Source: Mycolicibacterium sp. P9-64 | Lineage (GTDB): Bacteria; Actinomycetota; Actinomycetes; Mycobacteriales; Mycobacteriaceae | NCBI RefSeq assembly: GCF_008329605.1 | Contig: NZ_NPKO01000007.1 | Span: 124,001-188,000 of the forward strand | Direction: 5' to 3' | Length of the DNA stretch: 64,000 nucleotides | Shown: piece after piece, positions 35,192-43,236 of the stretch | Layout of the letters: every line of letters begins with the position of its first letter | Position numbering within the stretch: position 1 is the stretch's first letter | Made by a program: the position numbers and the translations under genes | The notes under the pieces: generated by a model | Databases searched by the model: none | What the model saw: only the letters and a program-made list of their open reading frames with translations | What the model was told of the DNA's origin: nothing

Positions 35192-36148
35192 GTGCGCGGG
35201 TACCTCTGGAAGCGCTCACTGTTCGCCGTCGTCACGATCTTCGTCGCTCTGACCGTGAACTTCGTGCTCTTTCGTGTTCTTCCTGGCGATGCCGTCACCA
35301 GGGTGTCGCGAATACCCAACGCCTCACCGGCGCTCAAGCACGCGCTGGAAGTGGAGTTCGGACTCGACAAGTCGCTGTGGGAACAGTACGTGCTTTACCT
35401 CCAACAGCTCTGCCGCGGCAATCTGGGGGTGTCGTTCACCAATCGCCAGCCCGTGCTTGGCAACCTGCTCGAGGCGTTCGGCAACACGCTGCCAATGGTG
35501 ACCGTCGGCACCGTCATTGCGATCGTCGTCGGATTGGTGGTCGGCGTTTACGGAGCGGTACGGCGCAATTCGATCGGCGACCACGTCTCGACCGGTGTTG
35601 CCGTGGCGTTCTACGCCTTTCCCACGCAGTTCCTCGGCATGATGCTTCTCATCCTGTTCGCAGGCGTCCTGCCGTCGGTGGGGATGAATGATCCCTTCGC
35701 CGTGGCGCTGTCCCCGAGTGAGCAGTTCGCCGACCTGGTGAGACACATGACACTGCCGGTGCTGACACTCGTGCTAACCCTCTATGCCGAAAACGCCCTC
35801 ATCGTCAGGTCGGCGATGCTGGAAACCCTTGGAGAGGACTACATCCTGACCGCGCGCGCCAAAGGCCTCACCCGCCGCAGGATCATCTGGGCGTACGCTC
35901 TGCGCAACGCAGCCCTGCCGACCATCACGCAGGTGGCGTTATCGCTTGGCGCGGTGGTCAGCGGATCCATCCTGGTAGAGGTGATCTTCTCCTGGCCGGG
36001 AATCGGCAGAGCGCTGTATGACGCGGTGCTGCAACGCGATTACCCGATGCTGCAGGGCGGCTTCCTGGCGATCACCATCACCGTGGTCGTCCTGAACTAT
36101 CTCGCCGACCTGCTGTACTTCCGTCTCGATCCTCGGGTTGCGCAGTGA
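35192..36148 (+). CDS. ABC importer permease (DppB type)
   Basis: A 318-residue inner-membrane permease. The N-terminal helix (SLFAVVTIFVALTVNFVLFRVLPGDAV) and the LPGD segment are typical of DppB/OppB proteins. About six membrane spans follow, with the coupling loop ARAKGLTRRRIIWAYALRNAALPTI (EAA motif) that contacts the ATPase. GTG 35192 follows the strong site aggaagggg. Its stop overlaps the next permease by four bases (GTGA). Role: half of the translocation channel for the ligand captured by the lipoprotein. Confidence 0.92.
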   Translation: MRGYLWKRSLFAVVTIFVALTVNFVLFRVLPGDAVTRVSRIPNASPALKHALEVEFGLDKSLWEQYVLYLQQLCRGNLGVSFTNRQPVLGNLLEAFGNTLPMVTVGTVIAIVVGLVVGVYGAVRRNSIGDHVSTGVAVAFYAFPTQFLGMMLLILFAGVLPSVGMNDPFAVALSPSEQFADLVRHMTLPVLTLVLTLYAENALIVRSAMLETLGEDYILTARAKGLTRRRIIWAYALRNAALPTITQVALSLGAVVSGSILVEVIFSWPGIGRALYDAVLQRDYPMLQGGFLAITITVVVLNYLADLLYFRLDPRVAQ

Positions 36149-37080
36149 GCGCGGAGATCACCGTGACCGCGCGCCGCCGCGGTGTGTGGGGAGCGCTGCG
36201 CACTGCGATGGCCACGCCGCCCGCGATCATCGGGCTCGTCGTCATCGGGCTGTTCCTCTTGGTCTCGGTGTTCTCGCCGCTCATCAAGCCCCACAGCACG
36301 TCCGTGCCCAGCTGCGAGGTGTTCGAACCGCCGTCGGGCACACACTGGCTCGGTTGCGACGACGGCGGCATCGACATGTTGAGCCTGGTGCTGCAGGGCG
36401 GCCAGGTATCGATGTTCGTCGGGTTCACCGCGGCGGTGATCGCCATCGTCATCGGGTCCATCTTCGGCGTGTTGTCCGGTTACTTCGGCGGATGGGTCGA
36501 CACGGTCCTCATGCGCATCACCGACTACTTCATGGTCATTCCGCAGATCGTGCTGATGATCGTGGTCGCGGCGGTATGGGGGCCCAGCCTCAGCCACGTG
36601 ATCATGGTGATCGGGTTCCTGATGTGGACGAGCACGGCTCGCGTCGTACGGGCTCAGGTGAAGAGCCTGCGCGAACGCGTCTACGTCCGCCGGGCCGTGT
36701 CGATCGGAGCGGGTCATACCCGAATCATCCTGACGCACATCGTGCCTCAGCTTGGCCCGCTCTTGATCGCCAACACCGTGCTCGCGATTACCCTCGCGAT
36801 CTTCAACGAGACCGCGCTGGCGTTCCTCGGTCTGTCCGACCCCACCGCGGTGACGTGGGGAACCATCATGGAACACGCCTTCGAGCGCGGTGCCGTCAGT
36901 ACGGGAGCGTGGTGGGCGATCGTGCCCGCAGGCCTCTGCGTGGCCGCGTTGATCGTTGGCTGTTACCTGGTCGGCAACTCGATCGAGGACGGACTCAACC
37001 CGCGACTGCGCGCGTCCTACCTGTCCACCAAATCATGGCGAATGCGGCCGCTGGTCGGTCGCGGAGGAGACGCCCTGTGA
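36145..37080 (+). CDS. ABC importer permease (DppC type)
   Basis: A 311-residue permease. An N-terminal membrane helix (PPAIIGLVVIGLFLLVSVFSPLI) precedes a periplasmic loop with THWLGCDDGGIDMLSLVLQG, the DppC variant of the usual H-x-L-G-T-D-x-x-G-R-D motif. The EAA loop is RRAVSIGAGHTRIILTHIVPQ and the C-terminus has NPRLRAS. GTG 36145 overlaps the DppB-type stop by four bases. It forms the channel with the preceding gene. Confidence 0.92.
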   Translation: MSAEITVTARRRGVWGALRTAMATPPAIIGLVVIGLFLLVSVFSPLIKPHSTSVPSCEVFEPPSGTHWLGCDDGGIDMLSLVLQGGQVSMFVGFTAAVIAIVIGSIFGVLSGYFGGWVDTVLMRITDYFMVIPQIVLMIVVAAVWGPSLSHVIMVIGFLMWTSTARVVRAQVKSLRERVYVRRAVSIGAGHTRIILTHIVPQLGPLLIANTVLAITLAIFNETALAFLGLSDPTAVTWGTIMEHAFERGAVSTGAWWAIVPAGLCVAALIVGCYLVGNSIEDGLNPRLRASYLSTKSWRMRPLVGRGGDAL

Positions 37081-38759
37081 CCGAACGCCACGCACTCGAA
37101 CTGGTGAATCTCAACGTCTGGTTCGACCCGCGAGATCAGCCGCGCGACGAGCCGACCCACACCGTCAAGGACGTCTCGCTCAAGGTCGGCCCCGGTGAGC
37201 GCGTTGGGCTCGTCGGCGAGTCGGGATGCGGCAAGACGACGACGATCCTTGCCGCCATCGGCCTACTCCCTGCGTCCGCAACCGTCGGCGGCGAGGTGCG
37301 CATCGACGGCAAGAACGTCATCGAACACGGAGAAGCAAGCATCCGGGCGCATCGATGGACCGATGTCGCGATGGTGTTCCAAGGCGCCATGAGTGCCTTC
37401 AACCCGGTCAAGACGGTTGGCTGGCAGATCCGCGAGGCCCTCGAGGTGCACGGAATCGCCCGCGGCCGAGCCGCCGTGGAGCGCACCAGGGAGTTACTCG
37501 ACCTCGTCGGGCTGCCGTCGGGCAGCGACGCCAAGTACCCGCACCAATTGTCCGGCGGCATGAAGCAACGCGCAGTGATCGCGATGGCATTGTCCTGCGA
37601 GCCCAAAGTGCTTCTCGCAGACGAGCCAACCACGGCGCTCGACGTCGTGGTCCAGGACCAGGTGCTAAGGCTGTTGGTCAGGCTTTCGATCGATCTCGGC
37701 CTCGCCCTGGTGCTGGTCACCCACGACCTTGGGGTCGTCGCGCAGGCCTGCACGCGCGCCGCGGTGATGCGCGATGGGCAGATCGTCGAAGAGGGCACTG
37801 TCGACGACCTCTACAGGCGGCCGGCGCACCCCTACACCCGCCAGCTGTTCGAGGCGACGCCGAACATCGACGACGTTCGGCGGGTAATCGAAAGCCCCGA
37901 GCAGACAACGCCTCTGCTGGAGGTCGAGGATCTGCGCGTCACCTACGGCGATCTCGCGCGGACGACGCCTCGTCGGCGGTGGCCCTTCGCCACAGCCTCG
38001 ACCAAGAAGCAGGTGTCAGGCCCGTCCGACGCCGTCGCCAACGTCAGCCTGCAGGTCGCCGAAGGCGAGTTGGTCGCCCTGGTCGGGCAGTCCGGCTGCG
38101 GCAAGACCACCACGCTGCAGGCGATCCTCGGCATGCAAGCCGTGCGGTCGGGATCCATCCGCATCGACGGTGTCGAGGTCACCGGCCTCGGTGCGCGCGC
38201 GTGGCGCCCGTTGCGCCGCAACGTCCAAATGATCTACCAGGACCCGTACGAGGCGCTCGATGGACGCCTGCGCGTCGAGGACACCGTGATGGAGCCCCTG
38301 GTGGTGCACCGCATCGGTGAGAATCGCAGGGAGCGGCGGGCGTTGGCGGCCGAGTCACTGCACGAGGTGGGGCTGGATCCCGACGTGCTGGCGGGCCGTT
38401 ACCCGCACGAACTGTCTGGGGGACAACGGCAGAGGGCCGCGATCGCCGCCAGTCTGGTGTTGCGTCCGCGTCTGCTGCTGGCCGACGAACCCGTGTCGAT
38501 GCTCGACGTGTCGGTGCGCACGGGGGTGCTGGAACTCCTCGACCGCCTGCGCCGCGAGCACCGGATGGGCATTCTCATGATCACCCACGATCTCTCGACT
38601 GCTGCGGCCTACGCCGATCGGATCATCGTGATGCGGGAGGGCCGGATCGTCGAGGCCGGTCAGCCGTGGCAGATCGTCAACGAACCCACGAACGACTACA
38701 CCAGAAAGCTGCTGTCGAGTGTGCCGAGCCCCGATCCGCAGCACCACCGGGCATCGTGA
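37077..38759 (+). CDS. Fused double ABC ATPase of the peptide importer
   Basis: A 560-residue protein with two complete ATPase domains, DppD- and DppF-like, in one chain. Domain one: Walker A GESGCGKTTT (~45), signature LSGGMKQR, Walker B VLLADEPTTALD, His loop VTHDLG, and a peptide-importer tail ending RRPAHPYTRQLFEATP. Domain two: GQSGCGKTTT (~340), LSGGQRQR, LLLADEPVSMLD and ITHDLS. GTG 37077 overlaps the DppC-type stop by four bases. Energises import. It is convergent with the GntR gene, 14 bases beyond its stop. Confidence 0.93.
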   Translation: MTERHALELVNLNVWFDPRDQPRDEPTHTVKDVSLKVGPGERVGLVGESGCGKTTTILAAIGLLPASATVGGEVRIDGKNVIEHGEASIRAHRWTDVAMVFQGAMSAFNPVKTVGWQIREALEVHGIARGRAAVERTRELLDLVGLPSGSDAKYPHQLSGGMKQRAVIAMALSCEPKVLLADEPTTALDVVVQDQVLRLLVRLSIDLGLALVLVTHDLGVVAQACTRAAVMRDGQIVEEGTVDDLYRRPAHPYTRQLFEATPNIDDVRRVIESPEQTTPLLEVEDLRVTYGDLARTTPRRRWPFATASTKKQVSGPSDAVANVSLQVAEGELVALVGQSGCGKTTTLQAILGMQAVRSGSIRIDGVEVTGLGARAWRPLRRNVQMIYQDPYEALDGRLRVEDTVMEPLVVHRIGENRRERRALAAESLHEVGLDPDVLAGRYPHELSGGQRQRAAIAASLVLRPRLLLADEPVSMLDVSVRTGVLELLDRLRREHRMGILMITHDLSTAAAYADRIIVMREGRIVEAGQPWQIVNEPTNDYTRKLLSSVPSPDPQHHRAS

Positions 38760-38773
38760 GCGCGCGCGGCTCG

Positions 38774-39625
38774 TCAGTCGGCGCGCGTCGGTGGGGGAGT
38801 TCCGAGGGGACGAACGGACCACGGCCCGTTGTCGTCCGGCTCCATCAGGCGCGGGCCGGAGTTCCCCGAGACGTAGAACAGGAACTCGCGTGCGGGGTAG
38901 GTCTGTTGAAAGCTGTCGAAGGCGACGCCCGCCGCGTTGACGCTGATGCCGCGGATGCGCACCACGTTGTCCTTGGTGGACAGCCGAAGGTGTTCGCGCT
39001 CCCAAGAGTTCGGCTGGTCGACCTCGAAGACCTGCTCGACGAAGTCGTCGGTGAATCCGTACCGTTCGGCGAGGAAGCCGTACAGGGACGCGCCGTCGGC
39101 GATGCGACTCTCGTCGAGCGACGGCACGATGCTCAGCGGCAGCACGGCCTTTTCGAGGACCTTGGGTGCACTTCCCAGACGACGGAGCCGACAGATCTCC
39201 CAGACGGGCTGGCCGGCGTCGATGCCCAGTGCGGCCGCATGTTTGGCGCTCGGCAATCCGACCAGCATGCTGACCAGCTCGGTGTCGAGCTCGACCTCGT
39301 CGCCCCGGCTCTTGAGGGTTTCCAGCAGCGCTCCCGGGCGCGACGGCTCGCTGAGAAGCCGCTGTGGTGCCACGAACGTGCCGACGCCTTGGTGCCGCAC
39401 GATCTTTCCGCTGCGGGTGAGGTCGTCGAGGGCCCTGCGCACGGAGATCACGCTGACCCCTGCCATCTCGGCGAGTTCGGCCGTGCTTGGCAGCTGATCG
39501 CCCTCGCGCATGCCCTGGTCTTCGATCATGGCGACGACGAGGTCGTAGACGTGCTGATAGCGAAGGGCGCGTTGGGATCCATTGTCGCGCAATGGTGCGC
39601 CGCTCTTCGGAGCGCCTTCGGTCAC
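38774..39625 (-). CDS. GntR-family regulator, HutC/UTRA subfamily
   Basis: A 283-residue regulator. The N-terminal winged helix (residues ~22-90) has YDLVVAMIEDQGMREGDQLPSTAELAEMAGVSVISVRRALDDL and ends GVGTFVAP. The C-terminal UTRA effector domain follows (GQPVWEICRLR, then LYGFLAERYGF and a final FYVSG segment). UTRA regulators such as NagR/DasR often sense phosphorylated amino sugars, which fits the divergent glucosamine-6-phosphate deaminase 119 bases away. Probable repressor of itself, nagB, the importer and the aminotransferase operon. Start GTG 39625. Confidence 0.9.
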   Translation of the reverse strand: MTEGAPKSGAPLRDNGSQRALRYQHVYDLVVAMIEDQGMREGDQLPSTAELAEMAGVSVISVRRALDDLTRSGKIVRHQGVGTFVAPQRLLSEPSRPGALLETLKSRGDEVELDTELVSMLVGLPSAKHAAALGIDAGQPVWEICRLRRLGSAPKVLEKAVLPLSIVPSLDESRIADGASLYGFLAERYGFTDDFVEQVFEVDQPNSWEREHLRLSTKDNVVRIRGISVNAAGVAFDSFQQTYPAREFLFYVSGNSGPRLMEPDDNGPWSVRPLGTPPPTRAD

Positions 39626-39712
39626 AGATCCTCCAGGGTGGGCCGGCGGCCGTCGCCTCAGGCCTCGGATGTGCTCTCCAATACCCGCTGCGCGTCCGCC
39701 TACTCGTGTGTT

Positions 39713-39730
39713 CTTACATCGTTATACAAG
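39713..39730. promoter_or_regulatory. Promoter/operator between gntR and nagB
   Basis: The minus strand reads CTTGTATAACGATGTAAG. It resembles CTTAGTATAATGAGT upstream of the aminotransferase operon (CTT, GTATAA and GA conserved, one base shorter) and again includes a -10-like TATAAC for gntR. On the plus strand the same bases offer TTATAC for nagB. Weaker match than the other two sites. Confidence 0.4.
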
Positions 39731-39744
39731 GAATGAGGATTGGC

Positions 39745-40482
39745 GTGGAAATCATCATCGCATCCGATGCCGCTGGTGTTGCGATGGCAGCGGCCGACAT
39801 CGTCACGGATCTGGTTCGGGCCAAGCCGAACGCCGTATTGGGGCTGGCCACCGGGTCCAGTCCGCTTGGGCTGTACGCCGAGTTGGCCGCGCGCGTTGCC
39901 AGGGGGCTCGACTTGAGCGCGGTGAGCGGATTCGCCTTGGACGAGTACGTGGGGCTCGCACCGGACGACCCTCGCAGCTATGCCCACGTCATCCGTTCGT
40001 GCGTGACCGAGCCGTTGGGACTCGATCCGCAGAAGGTGCACGTGCCTGTGGGAGTCGGCGACGACTTGCAGGCCGCGTGCCAGCTCTACGACGATGCCAT
40101 CGCCGGTGCAGGAGGTATCGACCTGCAGGTGTTGGGGATCGGCCGCAACGGCCACCTGGGATTCAACGAGCCGTCGTCGTCGCCTGAGTCGCGTACCAGG
40201 GTCGCCTCGTTGGCCGAGTCGACACGACAAGACAATGCCCGCTTCTTCGACGAGCCGGACGCCGTACCGGTGCAATGCGTCACCCAAGGGTTGGGCACCA
40301 TCATGGACGCCCGTCGCACACTGCTGATCGCGACCGGTGCCGCGAAGGCGGATTCGATCGCGTTGGCCATCGAAGGACCGGTCTCGACGTCCTGCCCGGC
40401 ATCGGTTCTGCAGCGACACCCGAACGCGGTCGTCGTGTGCGACCGCGACGCAGCGGCCAAGTTGACGCGTGTCAGTGCCTAG
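39745..40482 (+). CDS. nagB: Glucosamine-6-phosphate deaminase
   Basis: NagB (245 aa) converts glucosamine 6-phosphate to fructose 6-phosphate and ammonia, the last step of amino sugar catabolism. Seen: phosphate loop LATGSSPLGLYAEL, catalytic Asp in FALDEYVGL, GIGRNGHLGFNEP with the catalytic His, and TQGLGTIMDARRTLLIATG. GTG 39745 follows aggaatgagg at good spacing; ATG 39733 lies inside that site and would add four residues. It is the plus-strand partner of gntR and overlaps the convergent monooxygenase gene by four bases. Confidence 0.93.
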   Translation: MEIIIASDAAGVAMAAADIVTDLVRAKPNAVLGLATGSSPLGLYAELAARVARGLDLSAVSGFALDEYVGLAPDDPRSYAHVIRSCVTEPLGLDPQKVHVPVGVGDDLQAACQLYDDAIAGAGGIDLQVLGIGRNGHLGFNEPSSSPESRTRVASLAESTRQDNARFFDEPDAVPVQCVTQGLGTIMDARRTLLIATGAAKADSIALAIEGPVSTSCPASVLQRHPNAVVVCDRDAAAKLTRVSA

Positions 40483-40802
40483 CGCTCGTGCACCGATTCG
40501 ACGGTGTAGAGATGTGGGTCGAATCCCGACGCGAGGTTGGCGGCCTTTGACATGTGTTCGCGCGCGGCCGGATCGGCCCGCATCGCGTCCATCGCCGCGG
40601 CGTTCTCCCACTGGCCATAGTTGACGACGCGCGTCCCGTCGGTGCTGACGTGGATGTTGGCCGAGACGAACCCGGGGGCGTGCCGGATGACCTTGTCGGT
40701 CGCGTCGCTCAGCAGCGCGGCGAGTTCGGCTGCGTGCTCGGGTTCGACGGTGAACACGTTGATCATCGTGACGTGCGGGCTGTGTTCCTCGATGGTGGTC
40801 AT
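40479..40802 (-). CDS. Antibiotic biosynthesis monooxygenase-domain protein
   Basis: A 107-residue ABM-fold protein (ferredoxin-like dimer). Seen: VTMINVFTVEPEHAAELAALLSDATDKVIRHAPGFVSANIH and YGQWENAAAMDAMR. Members include quinol monooxygenases such as YgiN and haem-degrading enzymes, so activity cannot be assigned. It is divergent from a MarR gene across 62 bases that hold an inverted repeat, suggesting induction by small aromatic or oxidising molecules. Confidence 0.88.
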   Translation of the reverse strand: MTTIEEHSPHVTMINVFTVEPEHAAELAALLSDATDKVIRHAPGFVSANIHVSTDGTRVVNYGQWENAAAMDAMRADPAAREHMSKAANLASGFDPHLYTVESVHER

Positions 40803-40826
40803 TGCAGCTCTCCTCTGTGTCAGGTT

Positions 40827-40856
40827 CCTTACACATCAATCTAGCGCAATGTAAGG
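40827..40856. promoter_or_regulatory. Candidate MarR operator
   Basis: CCTTACA (40827-40833) and TGTAAGG (40850-40856) form a perfect 7-bp inverted repeat with a 16-base spacer. The right arm overlaps the TAAGGT -10 box of the MarR gene (40852-40857), and the left arm lies close to the divergent monooxygenase start. Autorepression and repression of the monooxygenase are predicted. Confidence 0.55.
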
Positions 40857-40864
40857 TTCCTGTC

Positions 40865-41308
40865 ATGTCGGAACCGGATGTCGAGGTCGGTGCCGGGTAC
40901 TTGGTGAAGCGGGTACAGCAGTCACTGCGGCGCCGTTGCGACGCGGCGTTGCGGTCGACGGGGCTGTCGATGGCGCAGTACGCGGCATTGCGCGCACTCG
41001 CCGATCACCCCGACGCCTCGGCGTCGGAGTTGGCCCGACTGTGCTTCGTCACCCGGCAGTCGCTGCAAGATCTGTTGGCTGGGTTGCGATCGTCCGGGCT
41101 GGTGCAATCGGTGGAGTCGCCGGGACGGGGGCGCGCCATCGCGCTCGCGCTGACGCCGGCGGGACACGAGCGGCTATCGGCCAGCCATCATGCCGTGCTC
41201 GAGGTGGAACAGGCTATGGTGCAGGGGCTTTCGGCGACTGCGAGGCGGCAGTTGGCCGACCTGCTGACGCGGTGTGCAGACAACCTCGAGGGCGGACGGT
41301 CCGATTGA
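40865..41308 (+). CDS. MarR-family regulator
   Basis: A 147-residue winged-helix repressor. Seen: YLVKRVQQSLRRRCDAALRSTGLSMAQYAALRAL, recognition region ASELARLCFVTRQSLQDLLAGLRSSGLV, and the wing ESPGRGRAIALALTPAG. ATG 40865 follows TAAGGT by 7 bases, consistent with a leaderless mRNA. It overlaps the downstream membrane-protein gene (TTGA), so the two are co-transcribed. Effector unknown. Confidence 0.92.
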   Translation: MSEPDVEVGAGYLVKRVQQSLRRRCDAALRSTGLSMAQYAALRALADHPDASASELARLCFVTRQSLQDLLAGLRSSGLVQSVESPGRGRAIALALTPAGHERLSASHHAVLEVEQAMVQGLSATARRQLADLLTRCADNLEGGRSD

Positions 41309-41919
41309 CTACCCGGCTAGCGGCGACGGTGACGTTGACGCACCAGTGTTGGTTGTTCGTCATCGGATCGCTGTGTTTCGCCACGGGCACGGCACCCGGT
41401 TTCTCCGCTCTCGCCGGCGCGGGGGCGGCCAACGTCGCCTGCTTCATCGGCTCTTGGTTCTTCACCAGCGCGGCGTGGGTCCAGCTGGTGCGGTCGGGGC
41501 CGGAAGGCAGCGCCGAATGGCTATCGGCGGCGACGCAATTCGCGGGAACCGTGCTCTTCAACGTCAGCACCGGAGCCTCGGTCTGGGCACACGCGGTGCT
41601 GGCCGAGCGCAGGCTGGTGTGGGCACCCGACGCGGTGGGTTCGTTCGCCTTCCTCGTCAGCGCGGCGTTCGGCGTCGTTGCGGTATCCGCGCAGGTCGGC
41701 TCCTGGGTTCCACGATCACGCGACTGGCAAGCCGAATGGGTCAACATGATCGGCTGCCTCGCGTTCGCCGCCAGCGCAGTTGGAGCTTTCGTCTACAAGA
41801 CGGGCACCGCAGCCGACGAGGTGTTGGCGAATGTGGGCACGTTCTTCGGTGCCCTATGCTTCATGGCTGCCGCGGTCCTGGTGTTGCCGAGGGGTCAGTC
41901 GGCCCGTGGACCAGGCTGA
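41305..41919 (+). CDS. Membrane protein, YrhK-like
   Basis: A 204-residue protein with about five membrane helices: TLTHQCWLFVIGSLCFATGTAPG, GAANVACFIGSWFFTSAAWVQLV, SAATQFAGTVLFNVSTGASVWA, VGSFAFLVSAAFGVVAVSAQ and a C-terminal pair near MIGCLAFAASAVGAFVY. The Gly/Trp-rich first two helices resemble YrhK-domain proteins. TTG 41305 overlaps the MarR stop and begins just before the first helix. Co-transcribed with the MarR gene; function unknown. Its 3' end overlaps the convergent MFS gene by 25 bases. Confidence 0.75.
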   Translation: MTTRLAATVTLTHQCWLFVIGSLCFATGTAPGFSALAGAGAANVACFIGSWFFTSAAWVQLVRSGPEGSAEWLSAATQFAGTVLFNVSTGASVWAHAVLAERRLVWAPDAVGSFAFLVSAAFGVVAVSAQVGSWVPRSRDWQAEWVNMIGCLAFAASAVGAFVYKTGTAADEVLANVGTFFGALCFMAAAVLVLPRGQSARGPG

Positions 41920-43115
41920 GAGCGCAGGGGATCGGCGTCGACGGGTACCAGTGGCAGCGCCACCAAGGGGAACAGTGCGCACACCGCGAACGCCAGCGGG
42001 AACCCGGCCACGCCGATCAGGGCGCCGAACACCGGCGGGACTATGCCCGCGGTGAGCAGTTGGCTGGTGTTCTGCGTGCCGAGCGCGCGCCCACTCCAGA
42101 ACGGGCCTGCGATCTCGGCGATCGCGGTGAACGCAAGGCCGTTGTCGGACACCGTGATCACCGACGCGACGACCATGACCGCGATGCTCAGTGGTGAGTG
42201 CATCAAGTCGGTCACCGCGAGCAGGGCCATCGCGATGGCAGCACCGATCGCAATGATCCTGACGGGATGCAGGCGGGAACCGACCTTGTCCGACCATCGG
42301 CCTGCGGCGATCCTGCCTGCCGCGCCGAGGATCTGGGCGAACGTCACCATCGCGCCCGCCGCGGCCGCCGACCACCCGCGGTCGGTCATCAGCCACACCA
42401 GCGTGAACGTCCACACCAGGCATTGAGGCACGACCAGCAGTACCGACACTGCGTGAATGCGCCACAGCACCGACGAGCCGCGATACGGGTTGGCCAGGTC
42501 GTCTGCGTGCGCATCGCGTCGAGGCGGGCGCGGCGGGTCGAGAACGCCGACCGCGCTGATCAGCGCGGCGACCGCACAGACGATCGCGGGAAAGAGCAGG
42601 GCGGCCGACACGCCGTGCGCCTGGGCCAACTGCGGTATCACCAACGCGCCAAGGCCGACTCCGAGTGGCTGCGCGGTCTGACGGATGCCCATGACCAGAC
42701 CGCGCTGGTCGGGCGGAAACCATCCGACCACCAGCCGACCGCTGGCGGAGTTGCTGCTGGCGGCGGCCATGCCGCCGAGAAACAGGAAGATTCCGACCAG
42801 GACCAGGGAGTGTGAGGAGGCAGCCGCGAACGCCGCCGCGGCAGTCAGCGCGGAGCCGAGCGCCAGCACGATGCGTTCGCCGACGCGGTCCACCACGGCT
42901 CCCCAGGCGATGAGGGTGATCACCATGCCGAAGCTGGGCAGCGACGACATCAGGCCGGCCTGGGCCAGGTCGAGACCGAGTTCGGCGTGCAGGGTGGGAA
43001 TCAGGAAGGCGACGCCGTTGATGAAGACGTTGGCGCACAGGGTCGCCGCGAGGGCGATCGCCAGCATGGACCACCGGCGGACGGTCCCAATGGTGCGGGT
43101 GGTCATGACGACCAT
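41895..43115 (-). CDS. Major facilitator superfamily transporter (Rv2994-like)
   Basis: A 406-residue, 12-helix transporter. The loop between helices two and three is WGAVVDRVGERIVLALGSAL, a variant of the MFS motif D-R-x-G-R-R, and the central loop holds PPRPPRRDAHADDL. Position, next to an FAH-family hydrolase and gltX, matches Rv2994 of M. tuberculosis. Substrate is unknown. It marks the point where backbone gene order resumes after the accessory block. A motif in its 5' region resembles one in front of leuC. Confidence 0.9.
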   Translation of the reverse strand: MVVMTTRTIGTVRRWSMLAIALAATLCANVFINGVAFLIPTLHAELGLDLAQAGLMSSLPSFGMVITLIAWGAVVDRVGERIVLALGSALTAAAAFAAASSHSLVLVGIFLFLGGMAAASSNSASGRLVVGWFPPDQRGLVMGIRQTAQPLGVGLGALVIPQLAQAHGVSAALLFPAIVCAVAALISAVGVLDPPRPPRRDAHADDLANPYRGSSVLWRIHAVSVLLVVPQCLVWTFTLVWLMTDRGWSAAAAGAMVTFAQILGAAGRIAAGRWSDKVGSRLHPVRIIAIGAAIAMALLAVTDLMHSPLSIAVMVVASVITVSDNGLAFTAIAEIAGPFWSGRALGTQNTSQLLTAGIVPPVFGALIGVAGFPLAFAVCALFPLVALPLVPVDADPLRSQPGPRAD

Positions 43116-43122
43116 GGTGGCA

Positions 43123-43164
43123 TAGCGATCTCAACATGCTAAATGACAATCTCAAAATATGAGA
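43123..43164. promoter_or_regulatory. Candidate regulator sites upstream of the MFS gene
   Basis: TAGCGATCTCAACAT (43123-43137) read on the minus strand is ATGTTGAGATCGCTA, matching ATATTGAGATCGCCA in front of leuC at 13 of 15 positions. Next to it TCTCA-aaata-TGAGA (43150-43164) forms a perfect 5-bp inverted repeat. The IclR regulator at 46003 could bind both loci. Confidence 0.35.
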
Positions 43165-43236
43165 CGATCGATCGCCCTGCGGAGGTCCCTCATCCCGGCC
43201 TAGTCGCCGTATCCGGGCCTCATTAGGCTGTTGCGA

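Noticed and set aside
26018..40482. The accessory block considered as a prophage, integrative element or transposon
   Set aside because: No integrase, transposase, phage gene, tRNA attachment site or flanking direct repeats are visible. The gltX-adjacent tRNA genes lie outside it. Gain or loss by homologous exchange is more likely.
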